DNA of 64,000 nt, taken from contig NZ_LT629765.1 of NCBI RefSeq assembly GCF_900105305.1, forward strand, positions 2,569,086 through 2,633,085, in the 5' to 3' direction. Source of the stretch: Corynebacterium timonense (GTDB lineage Bacteria; Actinomycetota; Actinomycetes; Mycobacteriales; Mycobacteriaceae). Positions 47,474-64,000 of the stretch are shown piece after piece. The notes beneath the pieces are model-generated. The model did no database searches, was not told the DNA's origin, and saw nothing but the letters and a program-made list of their open reading frames with translations. The first letter of the stretch is position 1. The number at the start of each line of letters is the position of its first letter. A program made the translations under genes and the position numbers.

Positions 47474-48255
47474 CTCAAACAGGCGATCCGGGACAGTTTT
47501 AAGCGCAACAAACACCGCTACGGCTACCGGCGGGTACTGCTCGACCTTCGTAACCAAGGTTGGATAGTCAACCACAAACTTGTCTTAAAGCTCATGCGTG
47601 AGATGGGCTTGAAAGCCAAGATCCGCCAGCGCAGGCCCTACATCTCCTACACAGGCACAACCAGTCACATCGCCGAGAACACACTCGAGCGCAACTTCAC
47701 CCCGGATAAACCCAACTCTGTTTTCGTCAGCGACGTCACCGAGTTCAAGGTCGCCGGCCGCAAGGTGTATCTCTCACCGGTGATGGACCTGTTCGACCGC
47801 GCAATCGTCGCCCACACAGTGGCCACATCGCCAACCACAGCCTTGACCTCGGCCTCGTTGGCGCAGGCGATCGAAGCGTGTGCTCCAAAGCCGGGCTGGA
47901 TGATCCACACCGATCAAGGATTCCAATACCAGCACTCATCCTGGCGCACCCTGATTAGCCAGCACCATGGAGTCCAGTCAATGTCACGCAAAGGCAATTG
48001 CTACGACAACGCAGTCATGGAGAACTTCTTCGGCCACCTGAAAACCGAAATGTTCCACGGAGAAGTCTTCGACACCATCGAGCAATTCACCGCCGCGGTC
48101 GACGAGTACATCCAGTGGTACAACACGCAACGACTCCAACAACGACTCAAGGGCCTGACCCCGATGCAATACCGGAATCAGACCCTTGAAACCCTAACCG
48201 CCTAGAATTAAACCAGTCCAACTTTCGGGGGCCAGTTCAAACCCGCCCCACCGAA

Positions 48256-48296
48256 ACTGTGGATAACAGCACTACGTGAACAGCGTTATCCACAGT
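48256..48296. promoter_or_regulatory. Inverted pair of perfect DnaA boxes
   Basis: ACTGTGGATAAC (48256-48267) and GTTATCCACAGT (48285-48296) form perfect 12-bp inverted arms around a 17-base spacer. Each contains the consensus DnaA box TTATCCACA, on opposite strands. It lies just outside the right end of the IS3 element and 47 bases before the AbiEi/DUF559-like gene. Possible roles: DnaA-controlled promoter or DnaA titration site; a stem-loop is also possible. Confidence 0.75.
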
Positions 48297-48342
48297 GCAG
48301 TGAGCATTTCGCGCGCGCACCCCACGGGGGCTGCTAGACAGA

Positions 48343-52535
<4,193 letters not shown>

Positions 52536-52536
<1 letters not shown>

Positions 52537-54044
52537 CACAGGTACTCCCTCAGCCGGCGGCGGATGCCCAGCCAGATGGCCAGGATGGACAGGAAGGTCA
52601 GCACGGCCACCGCGCCGGAGACGGCGCGGGTGGCGTCGAGCGAGGCGCCGATGTACTCGCGCATGTCGGCGCGCGTCTGCTGGATCAGCTCGGAAAACAC
52701 CGAGTCCAGCTGCGCGTAGGCCAGCGCGGAGGAGGTGGTGTCGGCCGTGCGGGAGGTGTCGGTGAGGATGTCGATGGCGTGGTCGAAGCGGCCCTCGTTG
52801 AGGGTGTCCACGAGGTCGCGGTGGGCGTCGCGCCACGCGTCGAGCGCGTCGCGGCCGGACTGGACGAGGTAGGGGTCGGCGTTTTCGGAGGCCGCGTCGA
52901 GGGCGCTGGAGACCGAGGCGTAGGTGGCGGAGAAGGAGGTTTCGGACTCGTCGACGCTTTGGCGGCGCAGGAGCGCGAAGATTTCGTCGGTGCGGGTCTC
53001 TTGGGCGTCGATACGCGCGGCCGTGAGCTCCTGCCAGGGGTTCGAGGCCATCTCGAAGCCGACGGAGCCGGAGCGCCACGCGGCGTAGTTGGAGCCGCCG
53101 ACCCACGCGATGGCGACGACCATGAGCGCGCTGGCCACGAGGAAGCCCTTGTTCAGGCGGCGGCGGAACACGCGCCACAGATAATATTGCGCGAGCACGA
53201 GGAAGATGAGGGCGGCGGCAAGCCCGGACAGCGGCACCCACTGGGGCGAGGAGAGCCGGTCCATCTGGGTGGCCACCTGCTCGCGGCTGATGCGAAAGAG
53301 CGTGGAGGCGTCGTCGAGCATGCGCTCGCGCATGAGGCCCGAGGCCTGGGACATGTAGGCCACGCCGACGGGGTTGCCCATCCGCTGGTTGGTTTTCGCG
53401 CGCTCCATGATGCCGGCGTAGAGCGGCACGTCGCGCTGTATCTGGGTGACCAAGTCGCGCACGTCGTCGCGGGTGTCGCCGGAGCTGGCGTCGACGGCGC
53501 CCTCGAGGATCTCGTTGGCGGCGACGATCGCGCGGTCGAGGGAGGCGAGGTAGAGGTGCATGTCCTGCTGGGCCACCATCCCCGGGGAGATGAACCCGGT
53601 GGTGGAGACGGTGTCCGCCTGCGACAACGAGGTGTAGAGCACGTGCGCCGAGTTGCTCATCGGCTCGGTGGCGTCGACGACGACGTTGAGAGCCTGCTGG
53701 CGCTGCGCCATGGAGTAGCTCATGGCCCAGCCGGCGGCGACGAGGGCGAGGGTGAGCACGAGCATCATCGCGATGATGCGGCCCGGGGTGGTGGCGGCGA
53801 AGTCGAGCACGCGGCGCACCCAGCGCAGCGGGCCGGTAAACGTGTCGGCGACGAAGGAGCGGGCCCCGCGGTTTTCGGGCCGCTCCTCGAAGCTGTCGAG
53901 CCACTCGTCCCCGCCCGCCGCAGAACCCGCCTCCGAAGCAAAACCCGCGGAGCCCGGAGCAGAACCCGAGGCGGAGTCCGGGGCGGGGCGCGCCGCGGAT
54001 GTCGCGGTGCCGCGGCCGCGTTGGGTGGTCCTCGCCTCGCGCAT
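52536..54044 (-). CDS. glnX: Transmembrane signalling protein GlnX
   Basis: A 502-residue membrane protein, first gene of glnX-glnH-pknG. The N-terminus is a disordered Ala/Ser-rich cytoplasmic tail of about 85 residues; membrane segments are near [49 protein letters not shown] and the C-terminal [14 protein letters not shown]. Two extracytoplasmic helical loops lie between them. It relays GlnH occupancy to PknG. ATG 54044 is preferred over TTG 54053. It diverges from the NUDIX gene with about 58 bases between. Confidence 0.92.
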
Positions 54045-54102
54045 AACAGCCAAGAATATCGTGGGTTCCCGGCCGCCGGAGGGTTTTGCCTATTGTGGGG
54101 AT

Positions 54103-54569
54103 ATGGAAGGAGACGGAAACGGCTGGGTCGACGGACCGAACGGGCTGAGGCTGTGGGGGCGCTTCGGCGCCGCGGGGCTGTTTTTGCAGGCAGGCGACTC
54201 TGTCTTGCTGCAGCACCGGGCTCCGTGGACGGCGCAGGGCAATACGTGGGGTCTGCCGGGCGGCGCGCGCGATTCACACGAGACGGTTGCGGAGGCCGCG
54301 CTGCGCGAGGCGGTGGAGGAGTGCGACATTGACACCAGCCTGGTGCGGGTGCGCGACGCGCTCGTGACGGCGGGGCCGTTCGAGTCGGGTGGACCTACAC
54401 GACGGTCCTCGCCGCGACGACGACGGGGCAGCCGATCGAGGTCACTCCGAACGCCGAGAGCGAGGATTTGCGGTGGGTGCCCATTGATGATGTGCGTTCG
54501 TTGCCCCTGCACCCGGGATTCGAAGCCTCTCTGGGCAGGTTGCTCGTGCATACTAAGACGCATGATTGA
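54103..54569 (+). pseudogene. NUDIX hydrolase (MutT-like), frameshifted
   Basis: The Nudix box is intact: G-x5-E-x7-REAVEEC ([22 protein letters not shown]). Translation from ATG 54103 is good to ...FESG near 54390, then the frame is lost by an apparent one-base deletion in the GGGTGG run; the next frame continues [13 protein letters not shown] and ends KTHD at 54569. Restoring one base gives about 155 residues. In C. glutamicum a mutT-type gene follows glnX. I judge the frameshift a sequencing error. Confidence 0.8.
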
Positions 54570-55485
54570 AGTGCGCGACCTGACAAAAGTCTACGGTGAG
54601 GTCCGGGCAGTTGACGGCCTCACCTTTACCGTTAACCCCGGAGTGGTCACCGGATTTTTGGGCCCCAACGGCTCCGGCAAATCCACCACGATGCGCATGA
54701 TGCTCGGCCTGGACAGGCCAACCTCGGGCACTGCGCTTATCGACGGCTCCCCCTACCGCGACCTCTCACAGCCCGCGCGCCGGGTCGGCGCCCTCCTCGA
54801 CGCGAAGGGCGTGCACCCGAACCGCACGGCGCGCAACACGCTGCTGTGGCAGGCGCGCGCGGCGGGGCTGCCCGCCTCCGCGTCGACGAGGTCCTCGAGC
54901 TGGTGGGCCTGAGCGATGTCGCGGGCAAGAAGGTCGGTGGGTTCTCCTTGGGCATGGGCCAGCGCCTGGGCATCGCCTCGGCGATGCTGGGCGATCCGGA
55001 GGTGCTCATCCTCGACGAGCCGATCAACGGCCTCGACCCGAGGGCATCCGTGGGTGCGCTCGCTGCTGCGCAGGCTGGCCGAGGAAGGCCGCACGATCCT
55101 CGTGTCCTCCCACCTGCTGGCGGAGATGGCGCAGACCGCCGATCGCCTCGTGGTCATCGGACGCGGCAAGCTCGTGGCCGATACGAGCGTCGACGAGTTC
55201 ATCGCGTCGAACTCGGCGGTCGCCGCTGTCGTGCGCCCTACCTCCACGGACGCGCTCGAGGCGGCGCTGTCCGCCGAGGGCATCGCCTTTACCCGCGGCG
55301 CGGACCACGCGGGGCGCCCCAAGGTCACCATCGAGGGCCGCACGGCGACGAGATCGGCGCCGTGGCCTACCGCCACGGTGTCCAGCTTGCCGAGCTCAGC
55401 GAGCGCCGCGGCTCCCTCGAGGACGCCTACCTGCACTCCACCGAAGGCCACGCCAGTACTCTGCCTGGAGGACAACAATGCTTAA
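54562..55485 (+). pseudogene. ABC transporter ATP-binding protein, several frameshifts
   Basis: From ATG 54562: Walker A GPNGSGKS, signature SLGMGQRLG, Walker B VLILDEPINGLDPR, and switch His in VSSHLLAEM, the pattern of an ABC-2 type export ATPase. Three or more frame jumps are needed: near 54880 (PASA to RVDEVLEL), near 55045 (LDPR to WVRSLL) and near 55340 (EGRT to GDEIGAV), and the C-terminal end near 55470 is unclear. Repaired length about 305 residues. It overlaps the NUDIX gene end by 8 bases. Probably an intact gene with sequence errors. Confidence 0.8.
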
Positions 55486-56205
55486 CCTTTTCGCCTCCGA
55501 ATGGACCAAGCTGCGCACCACCGCCTCTCTGTGGTGGACAAGCGGGCTGATCATCGCCGTTCCCGCCGCGATCACCGCCATGATGGCCTCCGCCGACTCG
55601 GAATTCGGGCTGGTCTACGTGCCGCTGAGCGTTGTCATGACGGTGACGCTCATCGCCGTGGTCATCCTCACCGTCCAGGCGGCCATGACGGTGACCACCG
55701 AGTACCGCTTCGGCGTCCCCGCCACGACGTACCGCCTCACGCCCACGCGGTGGGCCGTCGGCGCGACGAAGCTCGTGCTGTATGCGCTCATCGCGGCGCT
55801 GCTGGCGTGGTGACACTCGTGGTGTCCTTCACTATCGGCGACGCGTTGGCGTTTAACGCCGCCGACTGGACGAATAACCCCGCCACTACGCGCGCGCTGT
55901 GGGCGCTGCCGCTGACGGCCGCCGTGCTTGTCCTTATGGTCCAAGGCCTCGGCTGGATCGTGCGCAACACCGCCGGCGCCGTCACGCTCGCCTTCGGTCT
56001 GCAGTTCGTCCTCGAGCGCTCGTCAGCCTCATCCCCCGCGTCGGAGACGCGCTGTCGCCGTACATGCCCTTTGCCAACCTCTACGCCTTTGCCTTCAACG
56101 CCCCTCACGCTGACTTCACCGTGTGCAGTCCTTCGGAGTGTTCGCCGCTGGGCGGCGGCGCTGTGGGTGATCGGCATCGTGCTGCTGGAAAGGCGCGACG
56201 TGTAG
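55478..56205 (+). pseudogene. ABC-2 type permease, frameshifted
   Basis: Partner membrane protein of the preceding ATPase: starts LNLFASEWTKLRTTASLWW, the usual ABC-2 N-terminus, with about six membrane segments. Frame jumps are needed near 55810 (ALLAW to VTLVVSF), near 56015 (LQFVLER to LVSLIPR) and near 56110-56150 before the end WVIGIVLLERRDV at 56205. RBS GGAGGA precedes the start. Substrate unknown. Confidence 0.78.
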
Positions 56206-56228
56206 GGCGCCCTCCCGCCACCCTGTGT

Positions 56229-56263
56229 AGGCCACGCTAGCGAAACCGCTGCGTGGCCTTTTT
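56229..56263 (+). terminator. Rho-independent terminator after the ABC permease
   Basis: AGGCCACGC (56229-56237) pairs perfectly with GCGTGGCCT (56251-56259), followed by TTTTT; 23 bases after the permease stop. Confidence 0.88.
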
Positions 56264-56860
56264 CTGTGGCGGCGGCGTCGTCGGGCTGCGTCGGCCCGTG
56301 GGTCCGATGTGAGGCCCCCGAGCGTCCGGTTCGGGGTGGGTGTCTCCCGCCTCCACGTTGCTATGCCATCGGCCTGTACGGGTTCGGTATAACGCCGTTG
56401 GAGGGCCCGCAGAGCAGTTATTTTCGCAGAGATCGAGGAAAATATCACGTGAACCTAATGTTACGCATGCGTAGGTATTGATACCTGGGACGCGTGTATA
56501 AGAAATGACTTAAAAATAGTTATTTATCGACGGCGAACACGCAGGTGAAAGAACCGCTGCTACAGATTGCGTGGACCGCGCCGGTCTTTAGTGCGTACAA
56601 AACGGGCCGATCGGTCACGGACGCGACGGGGTGAACGTGTCCCGCGGGCGGGGAATCGGTAAATGCCCAGGTTAACTAATAGTTAAGTGCTTCCATTTGG
56701 ATACGAAAAGACTTGCAGCAACATTGGAGCGCTCGTAACGTACTGGCCAACGGAGCTGATAAAGAGATTGAAACTACCAAAGAGCCAATCTCGGATCGTC
56801 GTAGTTCCGGTTAAGTTTTGGTCAAGACGACCTGTCTGGGCCAGATGCCCCCTTCTACTC
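56264..56860. other. Intergenic region, partly AT-rich
   Basis: About 600 bases without a convincing gene. From about 56380 the composition is clearly more AT-rich than elsewhere, with stretches such as TTAAAAATAGTTATTTAT near 56510. No RNA gene, RBS-supported frame or terminal repeat is recognised. It ends abruptly at the left end of the second IS3 copy (56861) without a matching target duplication at the other side. Confidence 0.6.
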
Positions 56861-56924
56861 TGAACTGCTCCCCATTAGTTGGACTGAGAAATCAGTTGCT
56901 AACAACTAGTGGGGAGCATGTTCT

Positions 56925-57404
56925 TTGAGAGCACGTAGTTCGCTGAGTGAAGTTCAGCGTGAGCAGTTAGTCGACCTTTTTGAGCAGGGAATGGGTTCCC
57001 ACGCCGCTTCTCGTGTTGTCGGTGTCTCGAGGGATGCAGCGCGCTGCCTCTATCGCCGTTTCCAACTGCGTGGCAGGCTATGTCTCGTGGAGAAACCGAA
57101 CAAGCAGCGCTACTCCTTCGAGACGAAGAAGGAGGTTGTGGAACGTCATCTGGCCGGTGAGTCGAAGATGGATCTTGCCCGAAGTTCAATCTTTCATCCG
57201 ACCAACTCGTCAAGGACTGGGTGATTAAGTGGCGCAAAGGCGGCGACGAGGCTCTGCGCCCGAAGCCGAAGGGCAGGCCGAAAGGTTCAGGCAAACCGAA
57301 GGTGCTTTCTGAGGAAGAAAAGCTTCGCTGCCAGGTTGAACGGCTGGAAGCGGAATCGCCTACTTAAAAAAATTGCGGGATTGAGGAACCAGGGACACGC
57401 CTAA
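56925..57404 (+). pseudogene. IS3 OrfA, second copy, frameshifted
   Basis: Identical to OrfA at 45401 except for substitutions at 56981 and 57068 and one-base deletions near 57181, 57353 and 57380, the first of which ends the frame early at 57224. The deletions look like sequencing errors. Confidence 0.85.
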
Positions 57405-57540
57405 AAGCCCAGGCGATCGTCATCCTCAAGTCACACCACCGCTTGGAGTACCTCCTGGATGCGGCCGGTATGGCACGCTCGACATTCTTCTACCACCAGA
57501 AACGACTCACCGCACCGGATAAACATGCCGAGCTCAAACA

Positions 57541-58992
57541 GGTTGCGTCCGCTAGCGTGGTGTACCTGTGACTGTCGGTGAGGGACTCATGAACGTGTGA
57601 GGCGGCCACCGCAGTACCTTTCGAATCAATTCCAACATCTCCTCGAAAGGAACCAACGCGATGACCGCTGGACCCAATCATATCGACCCGACCGCCTACC
57701 TTGATGAGCTGCTCGCCCAAGCATCCCCGGATCTGATGCGTCAGATGCTGCAGGACTTCATCAACCAGATCCTCTCCACCCAAGCAGACAGCATCTGCGG
57801 GGCCGACTACGCCACAGTCAGCGACACCCGCACCAACCACCGAAACGGCTACCGCCACCGCGACCTGGACACACGCGTGGGCACCATCGACGTGAGAATC
57901 CCGAAACTTCGCCACGGATCATTCTTCCCCGACTGGTTGTTGGAGCGCCGCTCACGAGCAGAACGCGCCCTGGCCACCGTCGTAGCCACCTGCTACCTCA
58001 AGGGGGTCTCCACCCGCCGCATGAACGACCTTGTCGCCACCCTCGGGATCACCAACCTGTCGAAGTCACAGGTGTCTACCATGGCCAAAGAACTCGACGT
58101 GATGGTCGAAGACTTCCGCACCCGCCCGTTGGACACCGGCCCTACCTCTATGTTTCCTGCGACGCGCTGACGATGAAGGTGCGTGAAGGCGGGCGCGTCG
58201 TCAAAACCAGCGTGCTGCTGGCCACCGGGGTTAACGCCGACGGGTACCGGGAGTTGCTTGGTATGCAGGTCGCCACCGCCGAATCGGCCGCGTCGTGGAC
58301 CGGGTTCTTCCGCGACCTGAAAGCCCGGGGCCTGGATCAGGTGTACCTGGTCACCAGCGACGCCCACCTAGGCATCCAAGCCGCTGTGGGTGACTGCCTA
58401 CCCAACGCATCCTGGCAGCGGTGCCGCACCCATTTCGCGAAGAATCTGTCATCGATGGTGCCGAAAACCCAGTGGCCGACATTGTCGGCGATGTTTCACA
58501 CGATCTTCCAACAACCCGACGCCCAGGCCGTGTGGGACCAGGCCCGAGACGTCATTGAGTTTTGCCAGCAGAAGTTCCCCCATGTGGCGGATTACCTGGA
58601 GGAATCCTTGGACGACCTGCTGGCGTTTACGAACGCGCCGAAAGCGGTGTGGACGAAGGTGTGGTCAAACAACCCCACTGAAAGGCTCAACCGGGAGATC
58701 AGACGTCGCACCGACGTCGTGGGGATCTTCCCCAACCGCGACGCCGTCGTGCGTCTGGTCGGGGCGGTACTCGCCGAGCAACACGATGATTGGATCCAGC
58801 AGAAACGCTACATGTCGCTAACCAGCCTGGAACAGACCAAGACGATGATGACAGCCACCGTCATTGATGCCGGCGAATCCACTCAGGAGGTTGCATGAGC
58901 CCACGCCAGCACCGAGCTCGTGACGGCCCCTGACACCGTCATCCTGCTTGTTCATATCGGAAGGCAGATACACCACCACCGTGGACTTGACC
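57541..58992 (+). mobile_element. IS256-family element, second copy
   Basis: 1452 bases, flanked by the same CTCAAACA repeats (57533-57540 and 58993-59000). Two single-base deletions (near 57586 and 58141) distinguish it from copy 1. Confidence 0.92.
57661..58898 (+). pseudogene. IS256-family transposase, second copy, frameshifted
   Basis: Identical to the transposase at 46141 except for loss of one C in the CCCC run near 58141, which cuts the frame at 58170; the remainder continues from 58173 to 58898. All DDE residues would be restored by one base. Confidence 0.9.
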
Positions 58993-59774
58993 CTCAAACA
59001 GGCGATCCGGGACAGTTTTAAGCGCAACAAACACCGCTACGGCTACCGGCGGGTACTGCTCGACCTTCGTAACCAAGGTTGGATAGTCAACCACAAACTT
59101 GTCTTAAAGCTCATGCGTGAGATGGGCTTGAAAGCCAAGATCCGCCAGCGCAGGCCCTACATCTCCTACACAGGCACAACCAGTCACATCGCCGAGAACA
59201 CACTCGAGCGCAACTTCACCCCGGATAAACCCAACTCTGTTTTCGTCAGCGACGTCACCGAGTTCAAGGTCGCCGGCCGCAAGGTGTATCTCTCACCGGT
59301 GATGGACCTGTTCGACCGCGCAATCGTCGCCCACACAGTGGCCACATCGCCAACCACAGCCTTGACCTCGGCCTCGTTGGCGCAGGCGATCGAAGCGTGT
59401 GCTCCAAAGCCGGGCTGGATGATCCACACCGATCAAGGATTCCAATACCAGCACTCATCCTGGCGCACCCTGATTAGCCAGCACCATGGAGTCCAGTCAA
59501 TGTCACGCAAAGGCAATTGCTACGACAACGCAGTCATGGAGAACTTCTTCGGCCACCTGAAAACCGAAATGTTCCACGGAGAAGTCTTCGACACCATCGA
59601 GCAATTCACCGCCGCGGTCGACGAGTACATCCAGTGGTACAACACGCAACGACTCCAACAACGACTCAAGGGCCTGACCCCGATGCAATACCGGAATCAG
59701 ACCCTTGAAACCCTAACCGCCTAGAATTAAACCAGTCCAACTTTCGGGGGCCAGTTCAAACCCGCCCCACCGAA

Positions 59775-59815
59775 ACTGTGGATAACAGCACTACGTGAAC
59801 AGCGTTATCCACAGT
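59775..59815. promoter_or_regulatory. Inverted DnaA-box pair, second copy
   Basis: Same inverted pair as at 48256-48296, unchanged, beside the right end of the second IS copy. Confidence 0.75.
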
Positions 59816-60648
59816 GCAGTGAGCATTTCGCGCGCGCACCCCACGGGGGCTGCTAGACAGAGTGCATGAGAGTGAACTCGGGGAAAAAGAATTCGAGAGG
59901 ATCATGTACCTCTACACCAGGTACAGGCGCAAAGCGGTGCTTACAGGGCCGGCGCGTTGCGGTTGATGGGGGTGAAGACGTTGTCGTGGGTTGACAGCAT
60001 CGACCTCGTGCTGGAGGGGACAACACGAGCGAAGTCCCGCGCGTTGTGGCCGCAGGGGGTGGTGTATCGCAGCGGTATGCTGACGCCGCAGCACGTCAGG
60101 GAGCGTGGCTCGGTGATGATGACGTCGCTGGCGATGGCGCTGTTTGATACGTACCGCTACTACGGCCGGGCGGAGGCGTTGGTGGCGGTGGAGTCGGCGC
60201 TGCAGATCAACGGGGTGGAAAAGGACGAGCTGCTGAGGTGGGTGGCTGTGTTGCCCAGGGCGAAAACAATTAAGGAGTTCCGGGAGTTGGTGGAGTACGC
60301 CAGCCCGTTGAGCGAGAGCCCGCTGGAGACGCAAGCACGCGACAACATCCTAGTGGCGGAGATCCCGGGGTTGGTGAAGCTTGAGCAGCAGGTTCCGTTC
60401 CGGTACGTCACGTCGTGGGGGGAGCCAAAGGTGGGCAGGCACGACATGGTGATCAACGATGTCATCGCGGTGGGGGCCGACGGGAAGTGCAAATGGGCCG
60501 ACGACTGGAAGGGCGTGACGCGCGAGGAACGCGAGCGCGAGCGTTGGGCGATGCACGGTGACAAGGTGCTCATCCGCGCCAGCTGGGAGGATGTGAGCAA
60601 CGGCGATCTGGTGCGGTGGGTGCGTGAGGCGATCGCGCTGACGCAGGG

Positions 60649-64000
<3,352 letters not shown>

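Larger units (their letters stand above)
45844..48205 (+). pseudogene. IS3-family transposase OrfB, split by IS256 insertion
   Basis: In the -1 frame from the A7 site, OrfB reads KKIAGLEEPGTRLKAQ and on to the HAELK segment at 46019; it resumes at 47474 as LKQAIRDSFKRNKHRYGYRR and runs to 48205. The rve integrase core is in the second part, with DDE residues in FVSDVTEF, MIHTDQGF and NAVMENFFG. Removing the IS256 and one target copy restores one uninterrupted frame. The downstream part could be expressed from 47429 without the N-terminus, but is unlikely to be active. Confidence 0.9.
45337..48239 (+). mobile_element. IS3-family element, interrupted by an IS256-family element
   Basis: Imperfect terminal inverted repeats begin TGAACTG and share AGTTGGACTG further in; the element ends CAGTTCA. 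It is flanked by the 3-bp direct repeat AAC (45334-45336 and 48240-48242), as expected for IS3. It encodes OrfA and OrfB with an A7 slippery site. An IS256-type element (46020-47473) splits OrfB, so this copy cannot make the OrfAB transposase. Without the insert it would be about 1.44 kb. Confidence 0.93.
57366..59724 (+). pseudogene. IS3 OrfB, second copy, split by IS256
   Basis: Same split arrangement as copy 1, with the downstream catalytic part (58993-59724) unchanged in sequence. The upstream part carries the extra deletion near 57380. Confidence 0.85.
56861..59758 (+). mobile_element. IS3-family element with IS256 insert, second copy
   Basis: Same nested structure as at 45337. The base triplet on the left is CTC, on the right AAC, so the flanks do not form a target duplication, unlike the first copy. 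This fits a hybrid element made by recombination between two IS3 copies, or a false join. Two substitutions relative to copy 1 lie only in its left 210 bases. Confidence 0.9.

Noticed and set aside
47429..48205. Independent transposase gene starting inside the IS256 end
   Set aside because: Its first 15 residues come from the IS256 terminus; it is the downstream part of the interrupted IS3 OrfB.
53722..54912. Single fused gene joining NUDIX and ABC ATPase
   Set aside because: The join is produced by the one-base loss near 54390; the true NUDIX end and the ABC start ATG overlap in different frames.

Overview
The window is a high-GC actinobacterial chromosome segment whose gene order and protein families point to the genus Corynebacterium. 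The markers are a cysDNYZ sulfate-assimilation cluster, a dnaK-grpE-dnaJ-hspR locus, menaquinone-type pyruvate oxidase, pta-ackA, and the pknG-glnH-glnX signalling operon. The species cannot be named from the sequence alone. No rRNA, tRNA or CRISPR array was recognised.

Layout. 1-3.9 kb: 3' end of cysD, then cysN, cysY and cysZ, and a small nucleosidase. 3.9-8.5 kb: DJ-1/PfpI protein, AI-2E-type membrane protein, aldehyde dehydrogenase, secreted membrane-anchored protein. 8.5-13.1 kb: heat-shock locus with a HAIR operator in front of dnaK and the HspR repressor gene at its end. 13.1-16.6 kb: LacI-family regulator, alpha/beta hydrolase and an orphan sugar-binding lipoprotein, with a shared operator-like palindrome. 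16.6-23.2 kb: pyruvate:quinone oxidoreductase, a DUF1023-type hydrolase with a small coupled partner, nitrilase-family amidase, flavohaemoprotein-like reductase, glutamate symporter. 23.2-26.5 kb: 72-bp tandem repeat array, then clpB with a second HAIR operator. 26.6-32.4 kb: adhA, a DUF4265-like protein, a rhodanese lacking its catalytic Cys, a membrane-anchored protein, pyrE, an RNA methyltransferase, a GH76 protein. 32.4-34.5 kb: a two-gene ATPase/TOPRIM module that looks like a defence insertion. 34.5-44.3 kb: fba, FUSC-type membrane protein, PRC-barrel protein, purA, purT-like gene, pta-ackA. 44.3-45.3 kb: a second array of the same 72-bp repeat in the opposite orientation. 45.3-48.2 kb: an IS3-family element interrupted by an IS256-family element, both with recognisable target duplications. 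48.2-54.0 kb: inverted DnaA-box pair, an AbiEi/DUF559-like gene, pknG, glnH, glnX. 54.1-56.2 kb: NUDIX hydrolase and an ABC exporter pair, all frameshifted. 56.86-64.0 kb: a second copy of the nested IS, the AbiEi-like gene, pknG and glnH, cut by the window end.

The second copy starts exactly at the left end of the IS3 element. It has no matching target duplication, and it differs from the first copy by two early substitutions plus sixteen single-base deletions, most of them in short homopolymer runs. It is either a real IS-mediated tandem duplication or an assembly join through the IS. The deletions, and the frameshifts in the single-copy genes just before it, look like uncorrected long-read errors rather than biology.

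Working together: ald and adhA (ethanol/acetaldehyde), pqo and pta-ackA (acetate) form a C2-metabolism theme, with CRP/GlxR-like sites in front of ald and pta. HspR probably controls dnaK and clpB together. PknG-GlnH-GlnX is the known amino-acid-sensing branch that controls 2-oxoglutarate dehydrogenase through OdhI. The most novel-looking items are the paired 72-bp repeat arrays, the ATPase/TOPRIM module, the DnaA-box pair and the nested-IS duplication.
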